This document shows, piece by piece, positions 8,596 through 18,200 of a stretch of 64,000 bases of DNA; the first letter of the stretch is position 1; every line of letters starts with the position of its first letter. The stretch covers positions 310,745 through 374,744 of the forward strand of contig NZ_LMQM01000012.1 of the NCBI RefSeq assembly GCF_001424145.1, in the 5' to 3' direction. The DNA comes from Chryseobacterium sp. Leaf404 (GTDB lineage Bacteria; Bacteroidota; Bacteroidia; Flavobacteriales; Weeksellaceae). The notes under the pieces were generated by a model. That model did no database searches. It was not told the origin of the DNA and saw only the letters and a program-made list of their open reading frames with translations. The position numbers and the translations under genes were made by a program.

Positions 8596-9275
8596 TGAAC
8601 AGTAATTCGTCGGTTTGGAAAACCATCCTTACAGTAGTTATTGTACTTGTGAGTATCGTTCGTATTGCTATGATGTGTAACAAAAGTTCACGAAGTTCAT
8701 ATTCTGATAATTCCTACAACGATGTGAGCTCACTGATGAGCCAGAATTTTAAGGGGCAGAAGGCATCAGAATCTGCGGACGATGCAGCATCGAACAGTCT
8801 TTTTTATGAAAGCTATGACAGCATCAGCCACCTCAGCGATTCTGAGAAAGATAATTACAGTGTTGTAAAGCTCAAAAAAGACTCTCTGATTATGCTTGAT
8901 GTCTTTTCTAAAATCAATGTGGAATCTGGGTCTTATTTTCAGAAAAACTACGACGATACTCTGAGCTTAGCCATCAAACAAACGGATGACACGAGTATTT
9001 TTCTGCATTCATTTGATACCAAAAATGATCTGATGACCAATTTCAATGCAATAAAAAAGAAATTTGACATTAAAAATCTTGATCTGAAACTGGACGATAA
9101 AGAATCTAAGTTTGTGTCTTACAATTATCAGAAGAACGGAAAAAAAACTAAAGGCTATGCACTTTTAGCTGCAGACCAGGGGCATTTCACCGCTTTGGAA
9201 ATTGAAAGCAATAGACTTTCTGAAAATGAACTTCAGGGTAAAGCATTTACACTTATTGCACAGATTGCCAAATAA
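8595..9275 (+). CDS. Membrane-anchored hypothetical protein
   Basis: A 226-residue protein with one N-terminal membrane segment (about 10-27, ILTVVIVLVSIVRIAMM) followed by a Ser-rich linker (30-75) and a soluble domain of mixed alpha/beta character from about 80 to the end. No motif was recognised. It overlaps the upstream lipoprotein stop by one base and is followed at once by a strong terminator, so the two genes form a closed operon. Confidence 0.7.
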   Translation: MNSNSSVWKTILTVVIVLVSIVRIAMMCNKSSRSSYSDNSYNDVSSLMSQNFKGQKASESADDAASNSLFYESYDSISHLSDSEKDNYSVVKLKKDSLIMLDVFSKINVESGSYFQKNYDDTLSLAIKQTDDTSIFLHSFDTKNDLMTNFNAIKKKFDIKNLDLKLDDKESKFVSYNYQKNGKKTKGYALLAADQGHFTALEIESNRLSENELQGKAFTLIAQIAK

Positions 9276-9276
9276 A

Positions 9277-9313
9277 AAAACTCCCGAAAAAATAAATTTC
9301 GGGAGTTTTTTTT
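9277..9313. terminator. Bidirectional terminator
   Basis: Stem AACTCCCGAAA with TTTCGGGAGTT, flanked by A-tracts on the left and T-tracts on the right, so it works on both strands. It sits between the convergent ends of the 8595-9275 gene and the molybdenum-enzyme operon. Confidence 0.85.
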
Positions 9314-9321
9314 ATCTCAAA

Positions 9322-11535
9322 TTATCCTTTCAAAATTTTGTCCGGCGTAATCGGTAAATTTCTAAATCGTTTTCCTGTAGCATTGAAAATTGCATTGGCA
9401 ATCGCCGCCGCAGAACCGATAATTCCCACTTCACCCAATCCTTTGGCACCACTGGCATTGAGATTAAAATCAGGTTTGTTGATAAAATCAACTTCGATAA
9501 CAGGAACATCTGAATTTGTAGAAAAGTGGTAGCCCGCCAAATCATCTGCGACTAAAGCACCGATGCGTTTGTCTATAGTCATTTCTTCCATTAAAGCCAT
9601 CCCTGTTCCGCCCACCACAGCACCAATAATCTGATTTTTTGCAGGCTTTTCGCTGACAATTTTTCCGCCGTCAACAACGCTTACAAACCGGTCGATCTTC
9701 ACTTTTCCTGTCAGTTCGTTTACTTTTACTCTGCAGAAATGAGCTGCACCGGATGCAAATGCAAATTTCTTCTGAACATCGCCCGGCTCGGTAGTTTCTT
9801 CCACTTCAATTACGGTCAGTTTATTGTCTTCAAAAATCTTTCTAAAACTTACCGAAGCGGTTTTATTTTTAATTTTAACATCAGAATCAGACAAAATAAC
9901 ATCTGATGATTTTACGTTTTTAAAATCTGGATTTATATTTTGTGCAAATTTAATTAACTCACTTTTTAAAGCCTCAGCAATAGCATTGGAGGATGAACTG
10001 ATCGAAGATAATCCCCTGCTACCGCCTTGGCTTGGAGCCTGCGGTAATGTAGATTTTCCCAGATCAACTTTAATTTTATCTAAAGGGATTCCTGTATTTT
10101 CATGCACAATATTTCGCATGGAAGTTCCGGTACCGGTACCAATGTCGGTCATTGCCGTTTTTAAAATAACATTTCCATTCACGTCCATTTCTAATCCTGC
10201 GCTTGCTTTTCCGCGGCCAGCCGTCCACATTCCGACTCCCATACCGTAGCCAATGAGCCAGTTTCCTTCTTTTTTCTGTCTTGGTTTCAAATCTCTCTGA
10301 TTCCAGCCTATTTTTGCTGCACCTTTTTCCATGCATTCGCGGATGTAATTGGTAGACCAGTCTTTTCCACTTTCAGGATCTTTAACATCGGAAAGATTCT
10401 GAAGTCTGATGGCTAAAGGATCTTTATTCATTTTAAAACAAAGCTCATCAATTGCAGATTCCAGAGCAAAAGCACCTGTGCATTCGCCGGGGCCACGCAT
10501 CCAGGTTGGGGTAGAAAGATTGAGCGGCACTGTTGCCATCTGTGTTTTCAGGTTTTCAAAACCGTAAGCCAAACGGCTGATTCTTGTAATATTTTCTAAG
10601 AAATTCTCATACAGAGACGTTGTATTTTTGCTGTCGTGTAATAATCCTGTAAACTTTCCGGAATGATCTGCTCCCAGTTTTACTTTTTGCCAGGATTCCG
10701 GACGGTAACCTACCAGACAGGACATCTGCTGTCTCGTCAACATCAGTTTTACCGGACGGTTGACTTTTTTTGCAGCCATCACGGCTAAAATTGTATTTGG
10801 CCAAACCCTTAAACCTGAACCAAAACCTCCACCCATAAACTCGGTGATAACTTCAATATTTTTTGGCTGGATATCAAACAGTTTTCCCACCGTATTCTGA
10901 ACGCCGTTGACGCCCTGGTTTTTATCGTATAATTTCAGTTTGTCATTTCCGTTCCAGATGGCGATGGTGGCGTGCATTTCCATTGGGTGATGCACTTCAC
11001 CTTCGATATGATATTCCTGTTCCACACTGAAAGGAGACTTGCTCCATTGGTCAACAGTTCCTCTTTCTTTTCCATCATTTTTTAAAGAAACTGAAGGATG
11101 CGTACTTTTAAAATCAACATTTGCTTTGGTTTCCTGGTAGGAAGTTTTAACTAAAGAAGCTGCGTACTGAGCTTCCTCCAAAGTTTTTGCAACGACTACG
11201 GCAACGGGCTGACCTTTAAAATAAACCGTATCTGTATGCAACACTGGTAATCCCACTTTCGTTTCTTTGATTTTATCTTCAGAAAGTAGTCCGGGAACTG
11301 ATGGTTTGTTGATATGCGTTAAAATATCCAAAACTCCGTCTGCAAGCTTTGCATCAGCAGTATCAACAGCTGTAATTTTTCCTGATGCTACCGTGCTTCC
11401 CACGATGACGGCGTAGGTTACGTTTTCTGTTCTATATTCCGCCGAATACTTGCCACGACCCGTCACTTTTGCCAAAGCTTCGGCGCGGCCTTCTTTTTCG
11501 GGATTAAAATCTAAATCATTGTCAAAAAATGCCAT
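9322..11535 (-). CDS. paoC: Molybdopterin-binding subunit of aldehyde oxidoreductase
   Basis: A 737-residue large subunit of the xanthine oxidase family, the same size as E. coli PaoC (YagR). It would bind the molybdenum cofactor and oxidise aldehydes to acids. Visible: the N-terminal hammerhead domain (GRGKYSAEYR, about 27-36), the glycine-rich EFMGGGFGSG near 233-242, RGPGECTGAFALESAIDE, the QGGSRG loop, and a C-terminal GAKGLGEVGIIGSAAA whose Glu is the expected catalytic base. It is the last gene of the operon, 13 bases after the FAD subunit, and ends at a bidirectional terminator. It has no signal peptide of its own; in the E. coli enzyme the complex is exported by the Tat signal on the Fe-S subunit. 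Substrate is inferred from the family. Confidence 0.85.
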   Translation of the reverse strand: MAFFDNDLDFNPEKEGRAEALAKVTGRGKYSAEYRTENVTYAVIVGSTVASGKITAVDTADAKLADGVLDILTHINKPSVPGLLSEDKIKETKVGLPVLHTDTVYFKGQPVAVVVAKTLEEAQYAASLVKTSYQETKANVDFKSTHPSVSLKNDGKERGTVDQWSKSPFSVEQEYHIEGEVHHPMEMHATIAIWNGNDKLKLYDKNQGVNGVQNTVGKLFDIQPKNIEVITEFMGGGFGSGLRVWPNTILAVMAAKKVNRPVKLMLTRQQMSCLVGYRPESWQKVKLGADHSGKFTGLLHDSKNTTSLYENFLENITRISRLAYGFENLKTQMATVPLNLSTPTWMRGPGECTGAFALESAIDELCFKMNKDPLAIRLQNLSDVKDPESGKDWSTNYIRECMEKGAAKIGWNQRDLKPRQKKEGNWLIGYGMGVGMWTAGRGKASAGLEMDVNGNVILKTAMTDIGTGTGTSMRNIVHENTGIPLDKIKVDLGKSTLPQAPSQGGSRGLSSISSSSNAIAEALKSELIKFAQNINPDFKNVKSSDVILSDSDVKIKNKTASVSFRKIFEDNKLTVIEVEETTEPGDVQKKFAFASGAAHFCRVKVNELTGKVKIDRFVSVVDGGKIVSEKPAKNQIIGAVVGGTGMALMEEMTIDKRIGALVADDLAGYHFSTNSDVPVIEVDFINKPDFNLNASGAKGLGEVGIIGSAAAIANAIFNATGKRFRNLPITPDKILKG

Positions 11536-11548
11536 AATTAATTTTATT

Positions 11549-12526
11549 TTACGGATTTAAACTGTTTTGAAGTGCGGTAATGATTGCTCCCCGGAGCATC
11601 TCTTTTTTGAAACCATTTTTGGAAAGTGGTTTTATATCTTTTACAGCCAAATCTGCTGCTGCGGAAAAATTCTCGGGTGTGGGTATTTTGCCATTCAGAA
11701 ACTTTTCAGCTTCGTACCATCGCCAGGGTTTGTGTGCCACGCCACCTGAAGCCAAACGGGAATCTTTAATTTTACCCCCTTCCAAATGCAAAGCGGCGGC
11801 AACTGAAACCAACGCAAAAGCGTAGGAAGAGCGGTCTCTCAATTTTACGTATGCATTGTTTTCTGCAAAATTATTTTGAGGAATTTCAATAGACTCAATA
11901 ATTGAATTCTGAGGTAAATTATTGTCTAAATGAGGTGTATTGCCCGGCAAACGGTGAAAATCTTTAAAATGAATTTCTTCTTTTTTATTTTTAGAATTTC
12001 GGGTAAGAACAGTAGCATCCAGGGCGGCAAGTGCAATACAGAAATCAGATGGATGAACGGCCACGCAGTCTTCACTGTAACCTATTACGGCATTCATTCT
12101 GTTTTCACCCTCTTTGGCGCTGCACCCGGAACCCGGTTTTCTCTTATTACATGGTGTGGAAATGTCATAAAAATACGGACATCTTGTTCTCTGCAGAATA
12201 TTTCCTGCACACGAAGCCATATTCCTGATCTGTGGCGATGCTCCGGCTAAAATTGCTTTGGAAATAAGTGGAAAATCTTTTAGAACCGCGGTGTTTTTTG
12301 CAGCTGCGGCGTTTTTTGCTATCGCACCTATTTTCAGTTTCTTCTTTTCGGTTACAATTTCTGTAGGCAGAACGCTGTTTACATCAATAATGTCGTCCGG
12401 CTGTTCAATGTTTTTCTTCATCAGATCTACAAGGTTGGTTCCGCCTGCGATATATTTTGCCTTGTCATTTTTCTGTGCAATGGTTTTGGCAATATCGTCT
12501 TTCCTGAAAAATTCAAATGGTCTCAT
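11549..12526 (-). CDS. paoB: FAD-binding subunit of aldehyde oxidoreductase, with 4Fe-4S insertion
   Basis: A 325-residue FAD-binding subunit of the molybdopterin dehydrogenase type, matching E. coli PaoB (YagS). The FAD pyrophosphate loop is AGGTNLVDLMK (28-38) and the second flavin motif is ASCAGNILQRTRC. Four cysteines at 106, 116, 126 and 135 (CAGNILQRTRCPYFYDISTPC then GSGC) fit the extra [4Fe-4S] cluster loop known in PaoB and absent from most family members, which argues for a Pao-type enzyme over a plain xanthine dehydrogenase. The start codon overlaps the stop of the upstream Fe-S gene by four bases (ATGA), showing coupling. Confidence 0.85.
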   Translation of the reverse strand: MRPFEFFRKDDIAKTIAQKNDKAKYIAGGTNLVDLMKKNIEQPDDIIDVNSVLPTEIVTEKKKLKIGAIAKNAAAAKNTAVLKDFPLISKAILAGASPQIRNMASCAGNILQRTRCPYFYDISTPCNKRKPGSGCSAKEGENRMNAVIGYSEDCVAVHPSDFCIALAALDATVLTRNSKNKKEEIHFKDFHRLPGNTPHLDNNLPQNSIIESIEIPQNNFAENNAYVKLRDRSSYAFALVSVAAALHLEGGKIKDSRLASGGVAHKPWRWYEAEKFLNGKIPTPENFSAAADLAVKDIKPLSKNGFKKEMLRGAIITALQNSLNP

Positions 12527-13110
12527 CCTGATACTTTTTGTATAGATTCTACAATTCCGTTATAAGCCCCGCATCTGCAAAGGTTTCCGCTCATAAATTT
12601 CTTTATTTCTTCCACAGACCCTGTGTGACCTTCTTTTACGCAGGCCACCGCCGACATGATCTGTCCCGGAGTGCAATATCCACACTGGAAACCGTCACAT
12701 TCAATGAAAGCCTGCTGCATAGGATGAAGTTTTTCACCATTTGCCAAACCTTCGATCGTTGTAATTTCTTTCTGCTGGGCAACGCAGGCAAGGGTAAGAC
12801 AACTCAATACCCGCTCGCCGTCAATATGAACGGTACATGCACCACACTGCCCATGATCACAGCCTTTCTTGGTTCCTGTGAGATCAAGATTTTCACGGAG
12901 CATATCCAAAACTGTGGTTCTGGTATCTAAATTCAGGTCGTAATTCTGACCGTTTACTTTCATTTTGAGAGGGAGACTTTTCTTAGGTTTTACGAAAAGA
13001 TTCCGTACTTTATCTCCAGCGGCCTTTACGTGCACTGGAATGGCCGACCAGAAGACCAGCAAACCGGAACTCATGAGAAAATTACGCCGGCTTATTGAAG
13101 GTATTTTCAT
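12523..13110 (-). CDS. paoA: 2Fe-2S subunit of aldehyde oxidoreductase, Tat-exported
   Basis: A 195-residue subunit with two [2Fe-2S] clusters. The plant-ferredoxin-like cluster uses C84, C89, C92 and C104 (GCDHGQCGAC). The helical-domain cluster uses C143, C146, C178 and C180 (CGYCTPGQ and CRCGAY). The N-terminus MKIPSISRRNFLMSSGL carries a twin-arginine motif (S-R-R-N-F-L-M) and a hydrophobic stretch to about residue 31, so the assembled complex is probably exported folded to the periplasm, as shown for E. coli PaoABC. It is the first gene of the operon. No XdhC/PaoD-like cofactor-insertion chaperone is next to it. Confidence 0.87.
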   Translation of the reverse strand: MKIPSISRRNFLMSSGLLVFWSAIPVHVKAAGDKVRNLFVKPKKSLPLKMKVNGQNYDLNLDTRTTVLDMLRENLDLTGTKKGCDHGQCGACTVHIDGERVLSCLTLACVAQQKEITTIEGLANGEKLHPMQQAFIECDGFQCGYCTPGQIMSAVACVKEGHTGSVEEIKKFMSGNLCRCGAYNGIVESIQKVSG

Positions 13111-13314
13111 AGCTGTATCAGATTTTTAAGATGATTGAATGTTTTGTAAGTTACGGCTTTTAGAAGGCTTTCAGAATACCACAAAATAATTTAGAATGAT
13201 GAAAAATTAGGAATAAAACGAATGTTTCAAATTGAAAATAATCTGTTTCATGAGTGTCTTAGATTTTACAAAAAAATATCATTTCGATTAACAATTAACG
13301 TGTACAGAATTTTC

Positions 13315-13339
13315 AGCGTCGTTTAAAACGCTAAATTTG
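13315..13339 (+). promoter_or_regulatory. Candidate promoter of the paiA-like gene
   Basis: TAAATTTG at 13332-13339 is an exact Bacteroidota -7 element (TAnnTTTG). An 18-nt spacer back lies TTTT, close to the -33 TTTG. Inside the spacer is a short inverted repeat, AGCGT (13315-13319) and ACGCT (13328-13332), a possible regulator site. Confidence 0.45.
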
Positions 13340-13374
13340 TAAAGATAAATAATGTTATAGTACAGCAAATCAAT

Positions 13375-13890
13375 ATGGAAATAATTGTAGAGAAGATAAG
13401 TAAAAATGACGTCAATCTGCTGCAGGAAATCGGGAGAAAAACTTTTTCTGAAACTTTTTCTGCAGACAATACTGAGGAAGGGATGCAGCAGTATCTTGAT
13501 GAAAGTTTTTCTACTGACAAGCTGAATTCTGAACTTGATGACGAAAATTCTGAATTTTATTTTGCGAAATACAACAATGAAATTATCGGCTATCTGAAAA
13601 TCAATACAGGTTCTTCACAAACCGAAAACAAAGGCGAAAACAGTCTTGAAATTGAAAGAATATATGTTTCAAAAGATTTTCACGGCAAAAAGGTGGGACA
13701 GATTCTCTACGAAAAAGCAATTGAAATTGCCAGGAAAAAAAATGTAGATTATGCCTGGCTTGGCGCTTGGGAAAAAAATGAGCGGGCAATTGCATTTTAT
13801 AAGAAAAACGGTTTTATGGAGTTTGACAAACATATTTTTAAACTTGGATATGAGGAGCAGACTGATATTATGATGAAACTGATTCTATAA
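13375..13890 (+). CDS. paiA: PaiA-like GNAT acetyltransferase
   Basis: A 171-residue GNAT-fold N-acetyltransferase. It resembles Bacillus PaiA, a spermidine/spermine acetyltransferase, along its whole length: KTFSETFSADNTEEGMQQYL (23-42), SLEIERIYVSKDFHGKKVGQILYEKAIEIA (about 83-112, with the acetyl-CoA loop H-G-K-K-V-G), and GAWEKNERAIAFYKKNGF (about 125-142), which matches the PaiA signature WEKNxxAIAFYKKxGF. It ends EEQTDIMMKL, again like PaiA. The likely role is acetyl-CoA-dependent acetylation of polyamines or small amines. It stands alone with its own promoter and is divergent from the Pao-like operon. Confidence 0.75.
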   Translation: MEIIVEKISKNDVNLLQEIGRKTFSETFSADNTEEGMQQYLDESFSTDKLNSELDDENSEFYFAKYNNEIIGYLKINTGSSQTENKGENSLEIERIYVSKDFHGKKVGQILYEKAIEIARKKNVDYAWLGAWEKNERAIAFYKKNGFMEFDKHIFKLGYEEQTDIMMKLIL

Positions 13891-13949
13891 TATCTGACCA
13901 GGAAGAAATAGCTGACAAAACCAATATTTTTTACCCTAAAAATCTAATA

Positions 13950-14384
13950 ATGGCTACAAAAAACAAAACAGCAGAAACTGTGGTTGACGTGAAGGATTTC
14001 ATTAACTCATACGTAGAAGATGAGCAGAAAAAGAAGGACAGCCTTGAGCTTATTGAACTGATGAAAAAATGGTCTGGTTCTGAGCCCAAAATATGGGGAC
14101 CTACCATGATTGGTTTCGGCAGTTATCATTACAAATATGAGAGTGGCCACGAGGGCGATGCGATGATCATTGGTTTTTCTCCAAGAAAAGCGCAATTTTC
14201 ACTTTACGTTGCAGCACCGGAAGAAGAAGATAAAAAACTGCTTGAAAATCTGGGTAAATTTAAAATGGCAAAAGCCTGTATTTATTTTAAAAAATTATCT
14301 GATTTAAATCTTGATATTCTGGAAAAACTTTGCAAATCTACGATTAAATATATCAGTGAACACAACGAATGTGTCTGCAGATAA
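13950..14384 (+). CDS. DUF1801 domain protein
   Basis: A 144-residue small soluble protein of the DUF1801 (YdhG-like) group. Typical features are the N-terminal helix VVDVKDFINSYVEDEQKKKDSLELIELMKK, then EPKIWGPTMIGFGSYHYKY (about 50-68) and GFSPRKAQFSLYVA (about 77-90). Family members are sometimes annotated as iron-chaperone or heat-shock-linked proteins, but no activity is established for this branch. It follows the acetyltransferase by 59 bases on the same strand and may be cotranscribed. A second, more distant DUF1801 protein lies at 55.3 kb. Confidence 0.75.
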   Translation: MATKNKTAETVVDVKDFINSYVEDEQKKKDSLELIELMKKWSGSEPKIWGPTMIGFGSYHYKYESGHEGDAMIIGFSPRKAQFSLYVAAPEEEDKKLLENLGKFKMAKACIYFKKLSDLNLDILEKLCKSTIKYISEHNECVCR

Positions 14385-14430
14385 TGAAGTTTTGCATTAA
14401 AACCAAAGTACAAATTCTATTCAACTGAAA

Positions 14431-14718
14431 ATGATCAACCTCTACCGCAAAACCGCTATTACTGAAGGTATTTCTTATCTTATTTTACTCTTTATTGCTA
14501 TGCCCATCAAATATATTTTTGATATTCGTGAACCTGTAAAATATTTTGGTTGGATTCACGGGGTTTTATTTCTGTTTTACTTCGCCGTACTCATCATTGC
14601 TGCTTTTAAGTACAGGTGGAGCATCAAGAGGATCATCATTTACCTTATAGGATCTGTGTTGCCTTTTGTGCCGTTTTATCTGGATAAAAATCTGAAGAAG
14701 GAATATGATGAAGAATAA
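14431..14718 (+). CDS. DUF3817 small membrane protein
   Basis: A 95-residue integral membrane protein with about three hydrophobic segments (9-25, 38-59, 66-84). The arrangement, including EGISYLILLFIAMPIKY at the start and GWIHGVLFLFYF in the middle, is that of DUF3817 (YdzA-like) proteins of unknown function. It follows the DUF1801 gene by 46 bases on the same strand. Confidence 0.75.
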   Translation: MINLYRKTAITEGISYLILLFIAMPIKYIFDIREPVKYFGWIHGVLFLFYFAVLIIAAFKYRWSIKRIIIYLIGSVLPFVPFYLDKNLKKEYDEE

Positions 14719-14792
14719 AATACTGCTTCACAATGACTGATAAATTCGAATCTTCCAACACTAATAATATGACCAATTTTTCAGCAAACTTT

Positions 14793-15226
14793 TTATGATT
14801 CACCAATTATCTTCAGCTCTGTAAGTTGTTTTTTTACAAACTCTCTCTGTTTTAAAGACCTGAAAATGTACCATTCCTGCAGATATTCGTCATTCCGGTC
14901 TAAAATATTTCTGAAATTTTTAAAGGGTTTTGAATTTTCCAGAGCGTCAGGAAGTTTCGCCTTTAAAACCTTGTTTCCGGAGATATTTTCTGCAAAAGAT
15001 TCCATTATTCTGAACGAGTGAGAAGCGTCCCATTTTACGACTTCGATATAATTTCAGAATTTCTCTCTAATTCTTCCTGTTCGGTTTCCCAGAAATCATC
15101 GTCTGCTAAATCAAGCACGTCATCATCAGGAATTATCAAGAGACCTAAATTTTCTTTATGAACATACACTTTCATGTCCATTTCCAGTTCCTGTTCAATT
15201 TCATTTATTAATTCTTCAGTATTCAT
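14793..15226 (-). pseudogene. UPF0158-family gene broken by a frameshift
   Basis: Two adjacent frames together read as one UPF0158 protein. The first (15226-15035, 63 residues) has the acidic N-terminal part and stops with ...NSEIISKS. The second (ATG at 15005, to 14793, 70 residues) opens further upstream than its ATG and, read from about 15053, gives IEVVKWDASHSFRIMESFAENI, the family's WDAS...IMExF core, then PFKNFRNIL and LQEWYIF. The start codons are 221 bases apart, so a single lost base at about 15045-15055 explains the break. No slippery heptamer is visible, so programmed frameshifting is unlikely; a recent mutation or a sequencing error are the choices. It lies 16 bases after the SNF2 gene on the same strand. 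Confidence 0.7.
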
Positions 15227-15242
15227 ATTATTTTTTTAAATT

Positions 15243-18200
15243 CTACAGTAATTCCAACAAATCCTGCTTCGATAATTTTTTGAAAACCGAGCGGTCTGTG
15301 GCTATTAAATCATTGGCAAGTTCTTTTTTAGACTGCTGCAATTTCATAATTTTTTCTTCAACGGTATCTTTACAAATCAAGCGTACGGCAATGACGTTTT
15401 TTTTCTGTCCGATCCTGTAGCAGCGGTCAATAGCCTGATTTTCAACTGCAGGATTCCACCATGGATCGACCAGGTAAACATAGTCTGCTTCTGTGAGATT
15501 CAGACCAGTGCCGCCAGCTTTCAAACTGATTAAAAAAACGCGGATTTGATCATTTTCCTGAAAATCATTGACTTTCTTTGCTCTGTTTTTAGTTTGACCG
15601 GTGAGATATTCAAACTGCAGCTCTCTTTTTTCAAGTTCATCTTTTATTAAATCGAGCATTGAGACAAATTGTGAAAAAATCAGGATTTTATGTTGTGAAG
15701 ATTTGCTTTCAATCTGCTCCATTAAAACATCAATTTTTGCCGAACTGTCACCAGATTGTTCCTGATCTTTCAGTAACTTCGGAGAATTGCAGATCTGCCT
15801 CAGTTTGGTTAAACCTGTCAGAACATGCATACTGCTTTTGGAAATATCATCCTCATCTTTCCCCGAAATATAATTTCTGATATCTTCTTCCTGAGCATCA
15901 TAAATCCGCCTTTGCTCTGCACCCATTTCGCAGTAAATTACCATTTCTGTTTTGTCGGGAAGCTCTTTGGCGACCTGCTTTTTTGTTCTTCTGAGTATAA
16001 AAGGTTTAATTTTCTGCTGTAAATCAAGAGATCTTTTGGTATTTTTAAACTGATCCACAGGGACTGAATAAATATCATTAAAATACTGCTTACTTCCCAG
16101 CAAACCGGGAACAGCAAAGGAAAGCTGACCGTAAAGATCAAAAGTATTATTTTCAACCGGGGTTCCCGTAAGAACAATTCTATTTCTGGACTTTAATAAT
16201 CTTGCTGCTTTGTATCGTTCAGAATTGGGATTTTTAATGGCTTGAGATTCATCTAAAAAGATATAATTAAAATGAAAATCTTTCAGAAAACGGATGTCGG
16301 AAAGCAGCATTCCGTAGGTGATTAAAATGATCTCATGACCTTCAAAATGAGATGTGTTTTTTATCCGGTTCGCCCCATAATGAGTGAATATTCTGATGGA
16401 TGGAGCAAATTTCTCCACCTCTGCCTGCCAGTTGAAAAGCAGTGACGTGGGAACCACCACAAGATTAATATTTTGAGGATGCTTTTTGTTTTGCGAAAGA
16501 ATAAATGCGATAATATGCAGCGTTTTTCCCAATCCCATATCATCAGCAAGACAGCCTCCAAAACCGAAATTATCAAGACGGTTCAGCCAGTTCAGCCCTT
16601 CTTTCTGATAATCCCGAAGTGTTGCTTTTAATTCTGACGGAACTTCAGTTTCAGGAATATTCTGCTCTTCCGAGAATGCTTTATCATAAATTTCAATTTC
16701 TCTGTAGACTTCCTCACTTAAAACATTTGTATCAAAGAGATTTTTGATTTCAGAGAAACTGCTTTTCGGAAATTTCAGGAGTTCTTCATTAATTTCTCCG
16801 ATCTGAAAATAACGGTTGAGCTTTTTGATCCATTCTTCAGGCAAAATCCCATGAGTTCCGTCGTCTAACTGTACAAATCTGTTTTTATTTCTGATTGACT
16901 TATGCAGTTGTTTCAGCGATGCTTTCTGATTTCCGTATTTCACATTCACCTCCGCATTGAACCAGTTTATTCCGCTGAGCAGAATGATAGAAACGACCGC
17001 TTTATTAGGATTAAGTTTATTCTTTTTTAAATCATTAAATCCTAAAACAACGATATTTTCATTTTGCCATTTCTCAAATACATTTAAAAACCAATCTTCA
17101 TCAAAAAATTTATTCTTGTGCAGATAAAAATACTCGAATTCCTGAATCTGATCTGCAAAATCAGGATGCTGCCGCATGATGAGTGCTGTAAATTTCACCT
17201 CTTCTCTACTGTCTCTTTCAACCAGAAACTCGTTTCCGTTTTGGTCTGTATCATAAATCTGTTTTCTGGAAAAAACAGGAATTTCTATGTTGCCATATTT
17301 CATGACAGGTGTAACCGAAATATATTCCAGCTGGTCTGAAAGATATATGATTTTCTGAATTTTTTCATCAAAAGAATTTTCGGCAAGCTGTTTTTGCGTC
17401 GCAGGTTGAATATAGGAATAATTAATCTTGATCTGCCTTTCTAAATTTACAAGAATGTTCTTTTTAAACTCTTCAAATTTTGATGAATGTACGAGCAGAA
17501 TCTCTCTGTTTGCTTTAAAAAACTCCAATACCCGGAGCATGTGAAGATTGGTAATCAGATGCAGGGTTTTATCGTGAAAAACAAAATAAGTGTACTGAAT
17601 TTTTATATTTTTAAACGGCTGCAGAACCTCATTCAACCACAGTCCTCCGGCGATTTCGAAGAGTGGTTCTTTTTTGAAAACCTGAAGTTCAATTTCAGCA
17701 TCTGTAATTTTGACATCAACAGGAACGATAGATTTTGCGGAGATGTTTTCTGAAACCGAAGGATCATGATAAAAAAAAGGCAGGCTGAGCGGATTTTTGA
17801 CAACCATTTTCAGCGCTTCAACATCGGTATCATTTTTTTCTTCATTCTGAATATTTTCAAATTTTGAAATGGCAGTAAAGAATTTTGCTTCGTCAATATT
17901 TTCTGTCCTCCAAATCATTGTGGATGGATTTACTTCTGAAACCGGATTTTTTATTTTTCCGGACTTGGTGGTTTCTGCTTCAAAAAGTTCAAGGCTGAAA
18001 CGGTCATAATATTTATGCTTTCTGATGACCAACAATAATTTCTGCGGTTTATTCTGAGCTTTGATTTCCGGTAACTGACCGCTGTTTTCCGGTAACAATT
18101 TCTTTTTTAAATCATCGGTGTTGAGTTTAATCAGTTCCTTAATTTTCGGCTCGATGCGTAAAGTGTGATGAATATTTTCAAGCTGGAAATAATCGTCGAG

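Noticed and set aside
15035-15060. Programmed -1 frameshift in the UPF0158 gene
   Set aside because: No slippery heptamer or following stem is visible at the overlap, so mutation or sequence error is more likely.
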